Source: Bacteroidota bacterium (GTDB taxonomy: Bacteria; Bacteroidota; Bacteroidia; Chitinophagales; Chitinophagaceae). Taken from it: a DNA stretch of 51,648 nt. Below, in pieces: positions 34,940 through 43,565 of this stretch. A program made the translations under genes and the position numbers. The stretch lies in NCBI GenBank assembly GCA_018268055.1, contig JAFDXF010000032.1:1-51648 (forward strand), in the 5' to 3' direction. The notes below the pieces were generated by a model. It worked only from the letters and a program-made list of their open reading frames with translations, did not search any database and was not told where the DNA came from. Position 1 is the stretch's first letter; every line of letters starts with the position of its first letter.

Positions 34940-35017
34940 GACCATCATTTATGTTTTAAACATACATAACGCAGCAAACCTTCCTCAGAAGCGTTTCATA
35001 TTGCGTTTAGTATGTTT
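34940..35017 (-). promoter_or_regulatory. Switch region of the asd attenuator (pause and antiterminator arms)
   Basis: Three arms can be seen on the minus strand. Arm 1 (35017-35002, inside leader codons 5-10) pairs with arm 2 (34973-34958): AAACATACTAAACGCA against TGCGTTATGTATGTTT, 14 of 16 pairs. Arm A, GGAAGGTTTG (34984-34975), lies between them and duplicates the terminator 3' arm, so it can capture the terminator 5' arm. A small hairpin TATGTTT/AAACATA (34950-34964) would sit inside the antiterminator. The stop codon of the leader peptide directly abuts arm A, so a terminating ribosome would cover it. Confidence 0.6.
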
Positions 35018-35029
35018 TATTAATATCAT
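34985..35029 (-). CDS. Putative asd leader peptide, 14 codons
   Basis: ATG at 35029 to TGA at 34985, encoding MILIKHTKRNMKRF. Nine of 14 residues are aspartate-family amino acids made through or near the asd branch (three Lys, two Met, two Ile, one Thr, one Asn), though AT-rich DNA favours Lys, Ile and Asn anyway. The ATG lies 8 bases after the -7 box, so the message is nearly leaderless. Codons 5-10 form arm 1 of the switch hairpin and the stop codon touches the antiterminator arm, the arrangement needed for ribosome-sensed attenuation. No protein evidence exists. Confidence 0.5.
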   Translation of the reverse strand: MILIKHTKRNMKRF

Positions 35030-35036
35030 TGCGCAG

Positions 35037-35067
35037 CAAAAGTAATGAGTAGCAGATAAATTGCAAA
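35037..35067 (-). promoter_or_regulatory. asd: Promoter of asd and its leader
   Basis: TTTG (35064-35067), exactly 19 bases, then TACTTTTG (35037-35044) on the minus strand: a full match to the Bacteroidota consensus. Predicted start of transcription is about 35030-35033, giving a leader of roughly 140 bases before asd. Confidence 0.75.
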
Positions 35068-35203
35068 TTTTAAAATGAAATATTATTTTAATGGTAGATT
35101 CAACGAACAAGTGCAACTTGTAAATTAAATTAGTTTAAAGCTATTCAAAATATTTTACGCTCCGTTTTCATTTATTTTTCCTATTTTGAAGTACCTTTTT
35201 CTT

Positions 35204-37813
35204 ATGCACCACAAACTGCTGTTGTTTATATTCATAATGAGTATTCAGACAAATACATTTTGTCAGTTTACCGATAATTTTAATGATGGTGATTTCACTA
35301 CTAACCCTGCATGGTCGGGCAACACTCCGGATTGGATGATCAATCCCTCACTCCAGCTGCAAAGCAATAACACTACTGCGAATGCTGCATTTTATCTAAG
35401 CACAGCAAATAGTTTGGCTACTACTGCACAATGGGAGTTTTGGTGTCAACTTGCTTTTAATCCTTCTTCGGCAAATTATGTGGATGTTTACCTTACTGCA
35501 TCGGCCAACGATATTACACAATCATCTGTCACGGGCTACTATGTAAGAATTGGAAATACCAATGATGAAATTTGCTTGTACCGGAAAAATGCAAATGGCA
35601 CAAGCACACTACTCATAGATGGCATCGATGGCATTTTAAATACTTCCAATAATGTGATGAAGATTAAAATAATCAGAGATGCGGCAAATCAATGGACATT
35701 ACTTCGTGATCTTTCGGGAACGGGTAATAATTATGTAAGCGAAGGGAGTGCTACCGATGCTACTTTTACTACATCTGTTGCTTTTGGTATTTGGGTGCGA
35801 CAAAGTACTGCATCCTTTTTTCAAAAACATTTCTTTGACGATTTTGAAGTAAAGACTTACACACCCGACATCACACCACCACAAATTATTTCAGCAACAG
35901 CTACTACGCCTAACAAATTAGACATACTTTTTAACGAACCGGTACAATTAGCTTCAGCACAAACTTTAATTAATTATGTTGTCAATAATGGTATCGGCAA
36001 TCCTGTTACAGCTCAAAGAGATATTACCAACAGTGCATTGGTACATTTAAGTTTTAATAATAATTTTCCAAACGGAACTACTTGCACTATTACGATCAAC
36101 GGGGTGCAAGATTTATCGGGTAATGCAATCAACAATGGAACGGCCACATTCAGTTATTATACTGCACAGCGATACGACATAGCGATAGATGAAATCATGG
36201 CACATCCGCTTGCAAATACAGGACTACCCAATGTAGAATGGATTGAATTAAAAAATGTTTCTTCATTTCCAATAAGCTTACAAGGCTGGCGCATCAGCGA
36301 TGCAACCGGCACAAGCGGGCCAATGCCTAATTATACTTTACAGCCTGATAGTTTTTTAATTGTATGTGCATCTTCTTCCGCTGCTGCTTTATCAACTTAT
36401 GGAAACACTATTTCCGTCACTTCATTTCCTTCTTTGAATGATGATGGTGATAATCTTACACTCACAGATGCAACCGGCAAGACCATTCACGCAGTTTTTT
36501 ATTCCGATGCATGGTATCAAAATGAAACAAAGAAACATGGTGGATGGACATTGGAAATGATTGACACAAAAAGTGCCTGCTCCGGAATGAAAAACTGGAA
36601 AGCAAGTACAGACGTAAAAGGCGGCACACCGGGAAAGAAAAATTCAATGGATGGAAGTTTTGCAGATACGAATCTGCCCAAGCTTAAATATGCTTACACA
36701 TCAGACAATACAACGATTATTCTTGTATTCGACAAAACATTGGACAGCCTCTCTGCTGCAACAACAGCAAACTATTCTATTGACGGAGGCATTTCAGTTA
36801 TCAATGCCATTTGCCTGTCGCCGTTATTCAACTCAGTGCAACTAAAAACAAATACTACATTAGAAGTTAATAAAGTTTATACAGTTACCGTTTCAAATGT
36901 GAAAGACTGCAAAGGCAACACAATAGGTGCAGACAATAAAGCCAAAGTTGGTTTAAGCACAGAAGCTAATGCCGGCGAATGGATTATTAATGAAATACTT
37001 TTTAATCCAAGAAGCAACGCTTATGACTATGTTGAGTTTTACAATCTTAGCAATAAAATTCTTGATGCATCAAAACTTTATATTGCCAATCGCAACAGCA
37101 GCAATGTAGTCAGTAGTATAAAACCACTTTCGCAAACACCACGATTTATTTTCCCCGGAGATTATATAGTCGTAACAGAAGATGCAGCAAGTTTAGCAAG
37201 AGAATATTTGGTTAAGAATCCGGATAATGTATATGTCATTTCATCAATGCCTTCATTCCCCGATGATAAAGGCTTTGTTATTGCATTGAATTTTCAAGGT
37301 GCAATAGTGGATGAAGTAAATTACAATCGAAAATGGCATTTTAAATTGATTGACAATGAAGATGGTGTATCATTAGAACGTATCGATCCAAGTGCACCTA
37401 CTCAAGATGCGAGTAACTGGCATAGTGCCGCTTCTACCGCAGGCTATGGCACACCTACTTATAAAAATTCTCAATATAAACTTGTGCAGCCCATCAATGC
37501 AACTATTGAAGTAAATCCAAAAGTATTTTCGCCCGATAATGATGGCTACAATGACATTGCCACCATTCAATATAAAACAACAGAGCCCGGCTATGTTGCC
37601 AACATCACCATTTTTGATGCAGCAGGCCGGCCAATCAGAAATTTAGTCAGAAATGGCACACTTGGCTTACAAGGTTATTGGAACTGGGATGGCCTGGATG
37701 ATATAGGAAATAAATTACCAATCGGAACTTATATTATCTTCACCGAAATATTTAACCTGCAAGGAAAGAAACAACAGTTTAAAAATACAGTTGTACTTGC
37801 AAGAAAACTTTAA
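35204..37813 (+). CDS. Secreted lamin-tail-domain protein
   Basis: 869 residues from the ATG at 35204, which gives a signal peptide (LLLFIFIMSIQTNTFCQ); a TTG six codons upstream is also open. The N-terminal 200 residues look like a lectin-type beta sandwich (FNDGDFTTNPAWSGN). A bacterial Ig-like segment follows (ITPPQIISATATTPNKLDIL), then a lamin-tail domain (IDEIMAHPLANTGLPNVEWI), a second Ig-like segment and a second lamin-tail-like domain (INEILFNPRSNAYDYVEFYN). The end is a FlgD/CHU_C-like domain (VFSPDNDGYNDIATIQY, GTYIIFTEIFNLQGKKQ), typical of surface proteins exported by T9SS in Bacteroidota. Role is unknown; adhesion or cell-surface structure is possible. Confidence 0.85.
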   Translation: MHHKLLLFIFIMSIQTNTFCQFTDNFNDGDFTTNPAWSGNTPDWMINPSLQLQSNNTTANAAFYLSTANSLATTAQWEFWCQLAFNPSSANYVDVYLTASANDITQSSVTGYYVRIGNTNDEICLYRKNANGTSTLLIDGIDGILNTSNNVMKIKIIRDAANQWTLLRDLSGTGNNYVSEGSATDATFTTSVAFGIWVRQSTASFFQKHFFDDFEVKTYTPDITPPQIISATATTPNKLDILFNEPVQLASAQTLINYVVNNGIGNPVTAQRDITNSALVHLSFNNNFPNGTTCTITINGVQDLSGNAINNGTATFSYYTAQRYDIAIDEIMAHPLANTGLPNVEWIELKNVSSFPISLQGWRISDATGTSGPMPNYTLQPDSFLIVCASSSAAALSTYGNTISVTSFPSLNDDGDNLTLTDATGKTIHAVFYSDAWYQNETKKHGGWTLEMIDTKSACSGMKNWKASTDVKGGTPGKKNSMDGSFADTNLPKLKYAYTSDNTTIILVFDKTLDSLSAATTANYSIDGGISVINAICLSPLFNSVQLKTNTTLEVNKVYTVTVSNVKDCKGNTIGADNKAKVGLSTEANAGEWIINEILFNPRSNAYDYVEFYNLSNKILDASKLYIANRNSSNVVSSIKPLSQTPRFIFPGDYIVVTEDAASLAREYLVKNPDNVYVISSMPSFPDDKGFVIALNFQGAIVDEVNYNRKWHFKLIDNEDGVSLERIDPSAPTQDASNWHSAASTAGYGTPTYKNSQYKLVQPINATIEVNPKVFSPDNDGYNDIATIQYKTTEPGYVANITIFDAAGRPIRNLVRNGTLGLQGYWNWDGLDDIGNKLPIGTYIIFTEIFNLQGKKQQFKNTVVLARKL

Positions 37814-37831
37814 CTATAAAAACAAAAACCA

Positions 37832-38539
37832 ATGAGCAAAAACGTACAATTCATTAAAGGGTTTTCAATAGCTATTATTGTTGCCGGCATACTTTCAGCA
37901 CTGCTGATTATAAGTGGGGACACTTTTAGTTTTGCAAGTGACGACATCACAGCAAGGCTATTTTTAATTTGCCTATCGTTTATTCTATTTAGCTTAACAT
38001 TCGTTGCAGGATTGGTGGTAGCCGAAAAACCACCATACAAAACGCTGGGAAATGCAGCTATGATTGTTTCCGGAGTCGCTTTTCTACTAATTGTAATTTT
38101 AATATTTACAGGCGTGGATGATAATTTAGGAATTATAAAGCTGGCCATCATTTTATTTATCGTAGCTTTTGCTTTAGCGCATCTATCTGTTCTCTATCAT
38201 TTTAATCTAAACAATAAGAATGCGATAATGGCCAGAACCCTTGCAATGGTTTTCCTCTCTATTTATACATTCATTTCAATCATCAACGTACTCAATTCCG
38301 GTAGTGGTTTTCCTGGCCTTTTTGGTGGCGATCAAACAACGTTAAAGCTTGGACTTGCATCCACTATACTAAGCTATGCTGCTACTGCATTAGTACCATT
38401 ATTCAATAGATTTCCAAAGGAGGCAACACCCATTTCAAATGTTGAAGAAATCAAACCTGTTACAGAAAACTATGAGACCGAAACAGTACAAACAGCACCT
38501 GTTTTCCCGCCAATGGATGATATTACCACTAAAGAATAG
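37832..38539 (+). CDS. Integral membrane protein of unknown function
   Basis: 235 residues with six predicted membrane helices between about residues 8 and 190 (FSIAIIVAGILSALLIISG; LFLICLSFILFSLTFVAGLV; AAMIVSGVAFLLIVILIF; LAIILFIVAFALAHLSVLY; TLAMVFLSIYTFISIINVL; LASTILSYAATALVPLF). An acidic, Pro/Thr/Glu-rich cytoplasmic tail of about 40 residues follows. I do not recognise a family and see no catalytic or transport motif. It starts 18 bases after the lamin-tail gene, so the two are probably one transcript, ended by the hairpin at 38561-38603. Confidence 0.75.
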   Translation: MSKNVQFIKGFSIAIIVAGILSALLIISGDTFSFASDDITARLFLICLSFILFSLTFVAGLVVAEKPPYKTLGNAAMIVSGVAFLLIVILIFTGVDDNLGIIKLAIILFIVAFALAHLSVLYHFNLNNKNAIMARTLAMVFLSIYTFISIINVLNSGSGFPGLFGGDQTTLKLGLASTILSYAATALVPLFNRFPKEATPISNVEEIKPVTENYETETVQTAPVFPPMDDITTKE

Positions 38540-38560
38540 AATTAATTTCTAACGATAAAT

Positions 38561-38603
38561 AAAAAATGAGCTATCACCGTAAAAAAGTGATAGCTCATTT
38601 TTT
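38561..38603. terminator. Bidirectional terminator between convergent genes
   Basis: Seventeen-base perfect inverted repeat (38561-38577 and 38587-38603; core TGAGCTATCAC/GTGATAGCTCA) with a 9-base loop, and A/T tracts on both ends. It serves the membrane-protein gene (plus) and the PfkB kinase gene (minus). Confidence 0.9.
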
Positions 38604-38618
38604 CTCATTCAAAATATA

Positions 38619-39542
38619 TTACGTTAATTCAATTTCAAAGTTTACTAAATCTTTAAACTGTTGAATGCGTGCGTCAATTTCTTCTTTCGTTACTTCTTTC
38701 AATCTTGAAGGTCCAAATTTTTCAACGCAGAAACTGGCCATTGCAGAACCTACAATAATTCCACGCTTCATATTTTCAAAAGAAATATCTCCGGTCTTTG
38801 CTATATGTCCCATAAAACCACCAGCAAAAGTATCTCCGGCTCCGGTAGGATCAAATACATCTTCTAATGGCAATGCAGGGGCGAAGAATACTTCATTGCC
38901 ATGAAATAACAAGGCGCCGTGTTCTCCTTTTTTAATAATCAAATATTTTGGCCCCATTTGCAAAATTGCTTTTGCAGCTTTCACCAAAGAATACATCCCT
39001 GTAAGTTGCTTTGCTTCAGCATCATTAATAATCAGCATATCCACATACTTCAACACAATTTTTAAATCCGCCATTGCCGATTCCATCCAGAAGTTCATGG
39101 TATCCATTGCAATCAACTTTGGTCTTTCATTCAATTCCTGAATAACATTTAGCTGAACTTTTGGCGCCAGATTTCCCAGCATTAAAAACTCAGCTCCTTG
39201 ATAACTATCGGGAATACTTGGATCAAAATCTGCCAATACATTCAAATCAGTAGCCAGTGTATCTCTACTGTTCATATCCTCGTGATAGCGGCCACTCCAG
39301 AAAAATGATTTTTTATCTTTCACCACTTCTACTCCATCTAACCACACACCACGCTCTCTCATTTCGGCAAGCTCTTCTTCAGGAAAATCATATCCGATTA
39401 TCGAAATTTGTTGCACAGGTTTTACAAAATTGCTGGCAGCATACGCTACATAAACACCGGAGCCGCCTACTATTTTATCCGTCTTGCCAAAAGGAGTTTC
39501 AATCGCATCAAAAGCCATTGTACCGACAGTAATCAAAGACAT
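38619..39542 (-). CDS. PfkB-family sugar or nucleoside kinase
   Basis: 307 residues of the ribokinase/PfkB fold. Motifs are the N-terminal di-Gly (IVGGSGVYVAYAASNF), the nucleotide-binding LIINDAEAKQLTG and PKYLIIKKGEHGALLF, and the catalytic DPTGAGDTFAGGFMG with the base Asp in GAGD. It phosphorylates a small polyol, sugar or nucleoside in the cytoplasm; the short form and lack of a fructose-6-phosphate signature leave the substrate open. It has its own consensus-like promoter and is divergent from the secreted-protein gene at 39650. Confidence 0.9.
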   Translation of the reverse strand: MSLITVGTMAFDAIETPFGKTDKIVGGSGVYVAYAASNFVKPVQQISIIGYDFPEEELAEMRERGVWLDGVEVVKDKKSFFWSGRYHEDMNSRDTLATDLNVLADFDPSIPDSYQGAEFLMLGNLAPKVQLNVIQELNERPKLIAMDTMNFWMESAMADLKIVLKYVDMLIINDAEAKQLTGMYSLVKAAKAILQMGPKYLIIKKGEHGALLFHGNEVFFAPALPLEDVFDPTGAGDTFAGGFMGHIAKTGDISFENMKRGIIVGSAMASFCVEKFGPSRLKEVTKEEIDARIQQFKDLVNFEIELT

Positions 39543-39575
39543 GTTTTAAAAATTAAAGTTGATTAAAAGAGGCCG

Positions 39576-39606
39576 CAAACCTACAAGAATTTTAGCAGTC
39601 TCTAAA
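39576..39606 (-). promoter_or_regulatory. Promoter of the PfkB kinase gene
   Basis: TTTA (39603-39606), 19 bases, then TAGGTTTG (39576-39583) on the minus strand. The -7 box is exact and the spacing ideal. It lies about 34 bases before the ATG. Confidence 0.6.
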
Positions 39607-39620
39607 AACCTTTCTTTTGT

Positions 39621-39628
39621 TATTTTTG
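39621..39628 (+). promoter_or_regulatory. -7 promoter element of the secreted-protein gene
   Basis: TATTTTTG is an exact TAnnTTTG, 21 bases before the ATG at 39650. No clear upstream TTTG is present; the region is shared with the divergent PfkB promoter. Confidence 0.45.
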
Positions 39629-39649
39629 TAATCAAACAAATCCGACCCA

Positions 39650-40180
39650 ATGTTGAAACGCTTCTTGATTTGCAGTTTTTTATCAATCATATACTTTACA
39701 GCATTTTCTCAGCTCGATACCGCTTGGGTTAAAAAGAACATTTCATCCTGTGTTGATAGTATGACTGATGCTTTTAAGGTAAGAAATTGGGATAAATACA
39801 CTCGCTATACCAACCCATCACTTATCGCCACGATGGGCGGTGTTGATAATTTTAAAAATATGGTGTCCTCCGGCTTTGGAGCAATTCCCGACAATGCGTG
39901 GGAGAAATATGAGCATGGCAATATTTTACAAATTGTAAAAACACCGGCTGATATACAAACTACTATCGAGCTCAATTCCATACTAAACATTGGCTCAATG
40001 CTGATTAAATCCACCGTTTGTCTCGTAGGGCAGTCGTGGGATGGCGGGCAATTCTGGACATTTTTCTCCAGTGACGGCGATAAGGCGGTAGCGCTTCAAA
40101 TAAAACCTGACCTAAGCGACCGATTGATCATACCCGGAAAAGTGGAAATCAAAGAACCAATTAATCAGATAAAAAATTAA
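39650..40180 (+). CDS. Secreted protein of unknown function
   Basis: 176 residues with a signal peptide (MLKRFLICSFLSIIYFTAFSQ) and a mature domain of about 150 residues. It begins with a helix (TAWVKKNISSCVDSMTDAFK, with RNWDKYTRYTNPSLIATMGG) followed by beta-rich segments, the layout of an NTF2/SnoaL-like cup, but I cannot confirm this. No catalytic residues are evident. It stands between the PfkB gene and the phenylacetate regulator and probably forms its own unit. Confidence 0.7.
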   Translation: MLKRFLICSFLSIIYFTAFSQLDTAWVKKNISSCVDSMTDAFKVRNWDKYTRYTNPSLIATMGGVDNFKNMVSSGFGAIPDNAWEKYEHGNILQIVKTPADIQTTIELNSILNIGSMLIKSTVCLVGQSWDGGQFWTFFSSDGDKAVALQIKPDLSDRLIIPGKVEIKEPINQIKN

Positions 40181-40200
40181 AAAGCCAAGCACAATCCTTA

Positions 40201-40230
40201 TTGGTCTTGACATAGTGTTCAGTATCTTTG
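40201..40230 (+). promoter_or_regulatory. Promoter of the phenylacetate operon
   Basis: TTG (40201-40203), exactly 19 bases, then TATCTTTG (40223-40230). The -7 box ends three bases before the ATG of the TetR gene, so the message is predicted to be leaderless. The layout TTTGAGTATG is the same as at 23089-23098. Confidence 0.6.
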
Positions 40231-40233
40231 AGT

Positions 40234-40821
40234 ATGACTGAATTCAAAAGAAAAAAAGCTTCTAAAAAAGAATTAATCATTCAAAAAGCTTCAGCAATGT
40301 TTCGGGAAAAAGGTTTTCCTGCCACTTCTATGCGTGACCTTGCCGACGAAGTAGGTATTGAAGCCGCAAGCCTTTACAATCATATTCAATCAAAATCAGA
40401 AATATTACAAGAAATCATATATCGCACAGCCAATGATTGTAATATACATTTAGACAACTTGGATGTTGCACAACTGAATAGTATCGAAAAATTAGAATCA
40501 CTTATCCGCTTTCACGTGCAGATGATGATCCATCAGTTTGATGATTATACAGTAATGATTAATGAATGGATACATCTTAGCGAACCGTATCAAACCAACT
40601 TTATTACACAACGGCGCATCTATGTACAAAGAATGGAAAACATCATTCAACAAGGTATTGATCATCAAGAAATAAAAACCGTTCTTCCTTATATTGCTAT
40701 GTTGACAATTCTATCATCTGTTCGCGGACTTGAGTTTTGGCATAGAAGCGAGAAACATGTTTCTCCTCAAGTGATAGAAGATAATATGGTTGCATTTCTA
40801 ATCAATGGTCTTAAGAAATAA
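40234..40821 (+). CDS. TetR-family regulator of the phenylacetate operon
   Basis: 195 residues from the ATG at 40234 (a TTG two codons upstream overlaps the -7 box and is rejected). The DNA-binding head reads IIQKASAMFREKGFPATSM, RDLADEVGIEAASLYNHIQS. The ligand domain is of the TetR C-terminal 33-like type (FHVQMMIHQFDDYTVMINEW). It starts the operon that continues with paaE-paaA-paaB-paaC-paaD, its stop lying four bases before the paaE ATG. It is therefore the likely phenylacetyl-CoA-responsive repressor, in the role of PaaR; ligand and autoregulation are inference. Confidence 0.88.
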   Translation: MTEFKRKKASKKELIIQKASAMFREKGFPATSMRDLADEVGIEAASLYNHIQSKSEILQEIIYRTANDCNIHLDNLDVAQLNSIEKLESLIRFHVQMMIHQFDDYTVMINEWIHLSEPYQTNFITQRRIYVQRMENIIQQGIDHQEIKTVLPYIAMLTILSSVRGLEFWHRSEKHVSPQVIEDNMVAFLINGLKK

Positions 40822-40825
40822 ATTT

Positions 40826-41905
40826 ATGTCAAAACATTTTTATCCGGTTACAGTTGATGAGATAAGGAAAGAAACTGCTGACTGCATCTCCATCAAATTC
40901 AAAATTTCCGAAGAGTATAAAAACTTATTTCAATATAAGCAAGGTCAAAGCCTCAATATTAAAACCATTATCAATGGCGAAGAAGTAAGGAGAACTTATT
41001 CTCTTTGTAGCTCACCATTAGATAATGAGTGGAGAATCGCTGTGAAACTATTAGAGAATGGCGTATTTTCTACCTATGCACATCAGCAATTAAAACAAGG
41101 AGACCAATTAGAAATAATGGAGCCTGTTGGTAAATTTTATACCGAACTAAATCCAGATAATCAAAAAAGCTATCTCGCATTTGCGGCAGGCAGTGGTATT
41201 ACACCTGTTATTTCTGTTATCAAAACTTCATTACGCACAGAGCCGAAAAGTACTTTCACATTAGTCTATGGCAATAAAGACAGAAGCTCAATTATTTTCT
41301 TTGATGAACTTGAGGCACTGAAAAATACTTTCATTGATCGATTCAATATCATTTATATTCTTAGCAGAGAACGTACTGAAATTGATTTGAACTATGGCCA
41401 TATAGATGAAAACAAACTGACAGCATTGGAAAAGGCAATCAATTATCAAACCATTGATGACACATTTATATGCGGCCCAAGAGATATGATTTTTTGTGTT
41501 AAAGATTTTTTGGAAGCAAGAGGAATTGATAAAAAGAAAATTCATTTTGAAATATTTTTATCTACAAGTCCTGCCAAAACCAATACTACAAAACAAACTT
41601 CGTCAGTAGAAACAAGCAAACAAAGCAACATTTCTATAAAAGCAGATGGCAGAAGTTTTGATTTTAAAATGCCGGTCAATAGTGAACAATCCATATTAGA
41701 TGGAGCATTAGCTCAAGGAGCCGATTTACCTTATGCTTGCAAAGGCGGGATGTGCTGCACTTGCAAAGCAAAATTATTGGAAGGCGAAGTAGCCATGGAT
41801 GTACATTGGGGCTTGGAAGATGATGAAGTAGCTAAAGGTTATATTCTCACTTGCCAAAGCCATCCCAAAAGCGAAAAAGTAGTGGTGGACTTTGATGATA
41901 AGTAA
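40826..41905 (+). CDS. paaE: 1,2-phenylacetyl-CoA epoxidase subunit E (reductase)
   Basis: 359 residues from the ATG at 40826 (MSKHFYPVTVDEI); an upstream ATG inside the TetR gene is less likely. It has the oxidoreductase layout: FAD-binding barrel (GEEVRRTYSLCSSP), NAD(P)-binding domain (YLAFAAGSGITPVISVI, FICGPRDMI), and a plant-type 2Fe-2S domain at the C-terminus with the cysteine set in YACKGGMCCTCKAKL and a fourth Cys in LTCQSHP. It passes electrons from NADPH to the PaaAC di-iron oxygenase. Being the first structural gene is unusual; in E. coli paaE is last of the paaABCDE block. Confidence 0.93.
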   Translation: MSKHFYPVTVDEIRKETADCISIKFKISEEYKNLFQYKQGQSLNIKTIINGEEVRRTYSLCSSPLDNEWRIAVKLLENGVFSTYAHQQLKQGDQLEIMEPVGKFYTELNPDNQKSYLAFAAGSGITPVISVIKTSLRTEPKSTFTLVYGNKDRSSIIFFDELEALKNTFIDRFNIIYILSRERTEIDLNYGHIDENKLTALEKAINYQTIDDTFICGPRDMIFCVKDFLEARGIDKKKIHFEIFLSTSPAKTNTTKQTSSVETSKQSNISIKADGRSFDFKMPVNSEQSILDGALAQGADLPYACKGGMCCTCKAKLLEGEVAMDVHWGLEDDEVAKGYILTCQSHPKSEKVVVDFDDK

Positions 41906-41936
41906 AAATGAAAATTAAAATCTATAACCCTGTTTT

Positions 41937-42548
41937 ATGAAGAAGATCTTATTACTTGGAGTTTTTATATTATCGACTTATAGTATTACTTTGTTCGGAC
42001 AAAAACTCTCCCCCGAACAGCAAAAAATCAAACAAACATTTTTTGATTTTCTTCACTTTTATCAAAAGAATGCAAAGAAGTTTAATTCCTTTTTGCTCTA
42101 CAAAGGAACAGGGAAAGAAAATAATCCTCCCTATAAAATACAATGGAAAGAAGCAGAGAAATATTTTCTCTTTTTGCGCAAGCAAGTACCTTTTGTTGGT
42201 GAGGAGTATATTAAAAACGAAAGAGCTCATTTCAAATATTATGACAGTTGCTACAAAGCAGATCCCGAAGAAGAAATCGCTGTAGGTTTTGACTTTGACC
42301 GCTGGGCAGGCGGTCAAGACAATGTAGCATATTTAGTAAAATGGAATACAAGCACAAAGAATAAATACTCTGTAGAGATAAAAGGGAATAAGGCATTTTT
42401 AAAAATCGGTAGTCCTTTATGGGAAAAAACTGCCAATCCGGAATATGCTTGGTCAATCGTACCTTTTATAAAAGAAAAGGGGAAATGGAAAATGGCCGAT
42501 AATATCTATCCCGAAGATGAAACGGAAAGTAGTGACACAAAGGAGTAG
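41937..42548 (+). CDS. Secreted protein of unknown function inside the paa operon
   Basis: 203 residues with a signal peptide (LLGVFILSTYSITLFGQ). The mature part starts with a helix (QQKIKQTFFDFLHFYQKNAK) and ends in a beta-rich half with the pattern YSVEIKGNKAFLKIG and WSIVPFIKEKGKWKMADNIY, which recalls DUF3828-type lipid-or-ligand-binding secreted proteins; I hold this loosely. It is 31 bases after paaE and 69 bases before paaA, same strand, so it should be cotranscribed. Nothing in phenylacetate chemistry needs a periplasmic protein of this sort, so its presence is unexplained. Confidence 0.7.
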   Translation: MKKILLLGVFILSTYSITLFGQKLSPEQQKIKQTFFDFLHFYQKNAKKFNSFLLYKGTGKENNPPYKIQWKEAEKYFLFLRKQVPFVGEEYIKNERAHFKYYDSCYKADPEEEIAVGFDFDRWAGGQDNVAYLVKWNTSTKNKYSVEIKGNKAFLKIGSPLWEKTANPEYAWSIVPFIKEKGKWKMADNIYPEDETESSDTKE

Positions 42549-42617
42549 TTTGCTATATGAGAGAAGACAGTTGTAAACAAACAATTGTTTCTTACATTTG
42601 TTCATAAAGTATTTTTT

Positions 42618-43565
42618 ATGCCCGTTCAAAATCCAGAACAAATATTTCAACAAAAAATAGAAGATGAATTAAAAATTGAGCCTAAAGACTGGATGCCAGA
42701 TGCGTATAGAAAAACAAACCTCAGACAAATCAGTCAGCATGCACATAGCGAAGTGGTAGGTATGTTGCCCGAAGGTAATTGGATAACAAGAGCGCCATCT
42801 TTAAAACGTAAAGCTATTCTCATTGCTAAAGTTCAAGACGAAGCAGGTCATGGATTGTATTTGTATTCTGCTGCTGAAACACTTGGTCAAAGCAGAGATG
42901 AAATGATTGCAGATTTACATACAGGCAAGGCAAAATATTCTTCTATTTTTAATTATCCCTCGCTTACTTGGGCCGATATGGGTGCTATAGGTTGGTTAGT
43001 AGATGGTGCAGCCATCATCAATCAAGTGATGCTTACCCGTACCTCTTATGGGCCCTATGCTCGTGCAATGGTGCGTATCTGTAAAGAAGAAAGTTTTCAT
43101 CAACGGCAAGGTTTTGAAATCTTACTCGTTTTATCTCAAGGTACAGATGAACAAAAAGCAATGTGCCAAGATGCTATCAACAGATGGTGGTGGCCATCGT
43201 TGATGATGTTTGGCCCACACGATAGTGAGAGTACTCACAGTGAACAAAGTATGCAATGGAAGATAAAACGAAAAAGCAATGATGAGTTGCGACAACAATT
43301 TGTGGATATGATTGCAGAACAAATAAAAGTGTTGGGAATGAAATTGCCGGACAAAGATTTGAAATGGAATGCAGAAAAGAAACATTATGATTTCGGAAAA
43401 ATTAATTGGGACGAATTTTGGAATGTGGTAAGAGGAAACGGCCCTTGCAATAAACAGAGATTAGACGCCCGAAGAAAAGCACACGAAAACGGGCAATGGG
43501 TACGAGAAGCTGCAATAGCATACGCTGAAAAAAGAAATGAAAAAAATAAAAGCAAAGTAGCATGA
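42618..43565 (+). CDS. paaA: 1,2-phenylacetyl-CoA epoxidase subunit A
   Basis: 315 residues from the ATG at 42618 ([20 protein letters not shown]). Di-iron ligands are visible in [13 protein letters not shown] (Glu75, His78) and in [14 protein letters not shown] (E-E-x-x-H). Further family blocks are [41 protein letters not shown] and the C-terminal [18 protein letters not shown]. It is the catalytic oxygenase subunit, forming the ring epoxide on phenylacetyl-CoA, and works with PaaC, PaaB and the reductase PaaE. The stop codon overlaps the start of the next gene (ATGA). Confidence 0.95.
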   Translation: MPVQNPEQIFQQKIEDELKIEPKDWMPDAYRKTNLRQISQHAHSEVVGMLPEGNWITRAPSLKRKAILIAKVQDEAGHGLYLYSAAETLGQSRDEMIADLHTGKAKYSSIFNYPSLTWADMGAIGWLVDGAAIINQVMLTRTSYGPYARAMVRICKEESFHQRQGFEILLVLSQGTDEQKAMCQDAINRWWWPSLMMFGPHDSESTHSEQSMQWKIKRKSNDELRQQFVDMIAEQIKVLGMKLPDKDLKWNAEKKHYDFGKINWDEFWNVVRGNGPCNKQRLDARRKAHENGQWVREAAIAYAEKRNEKNKSKVA

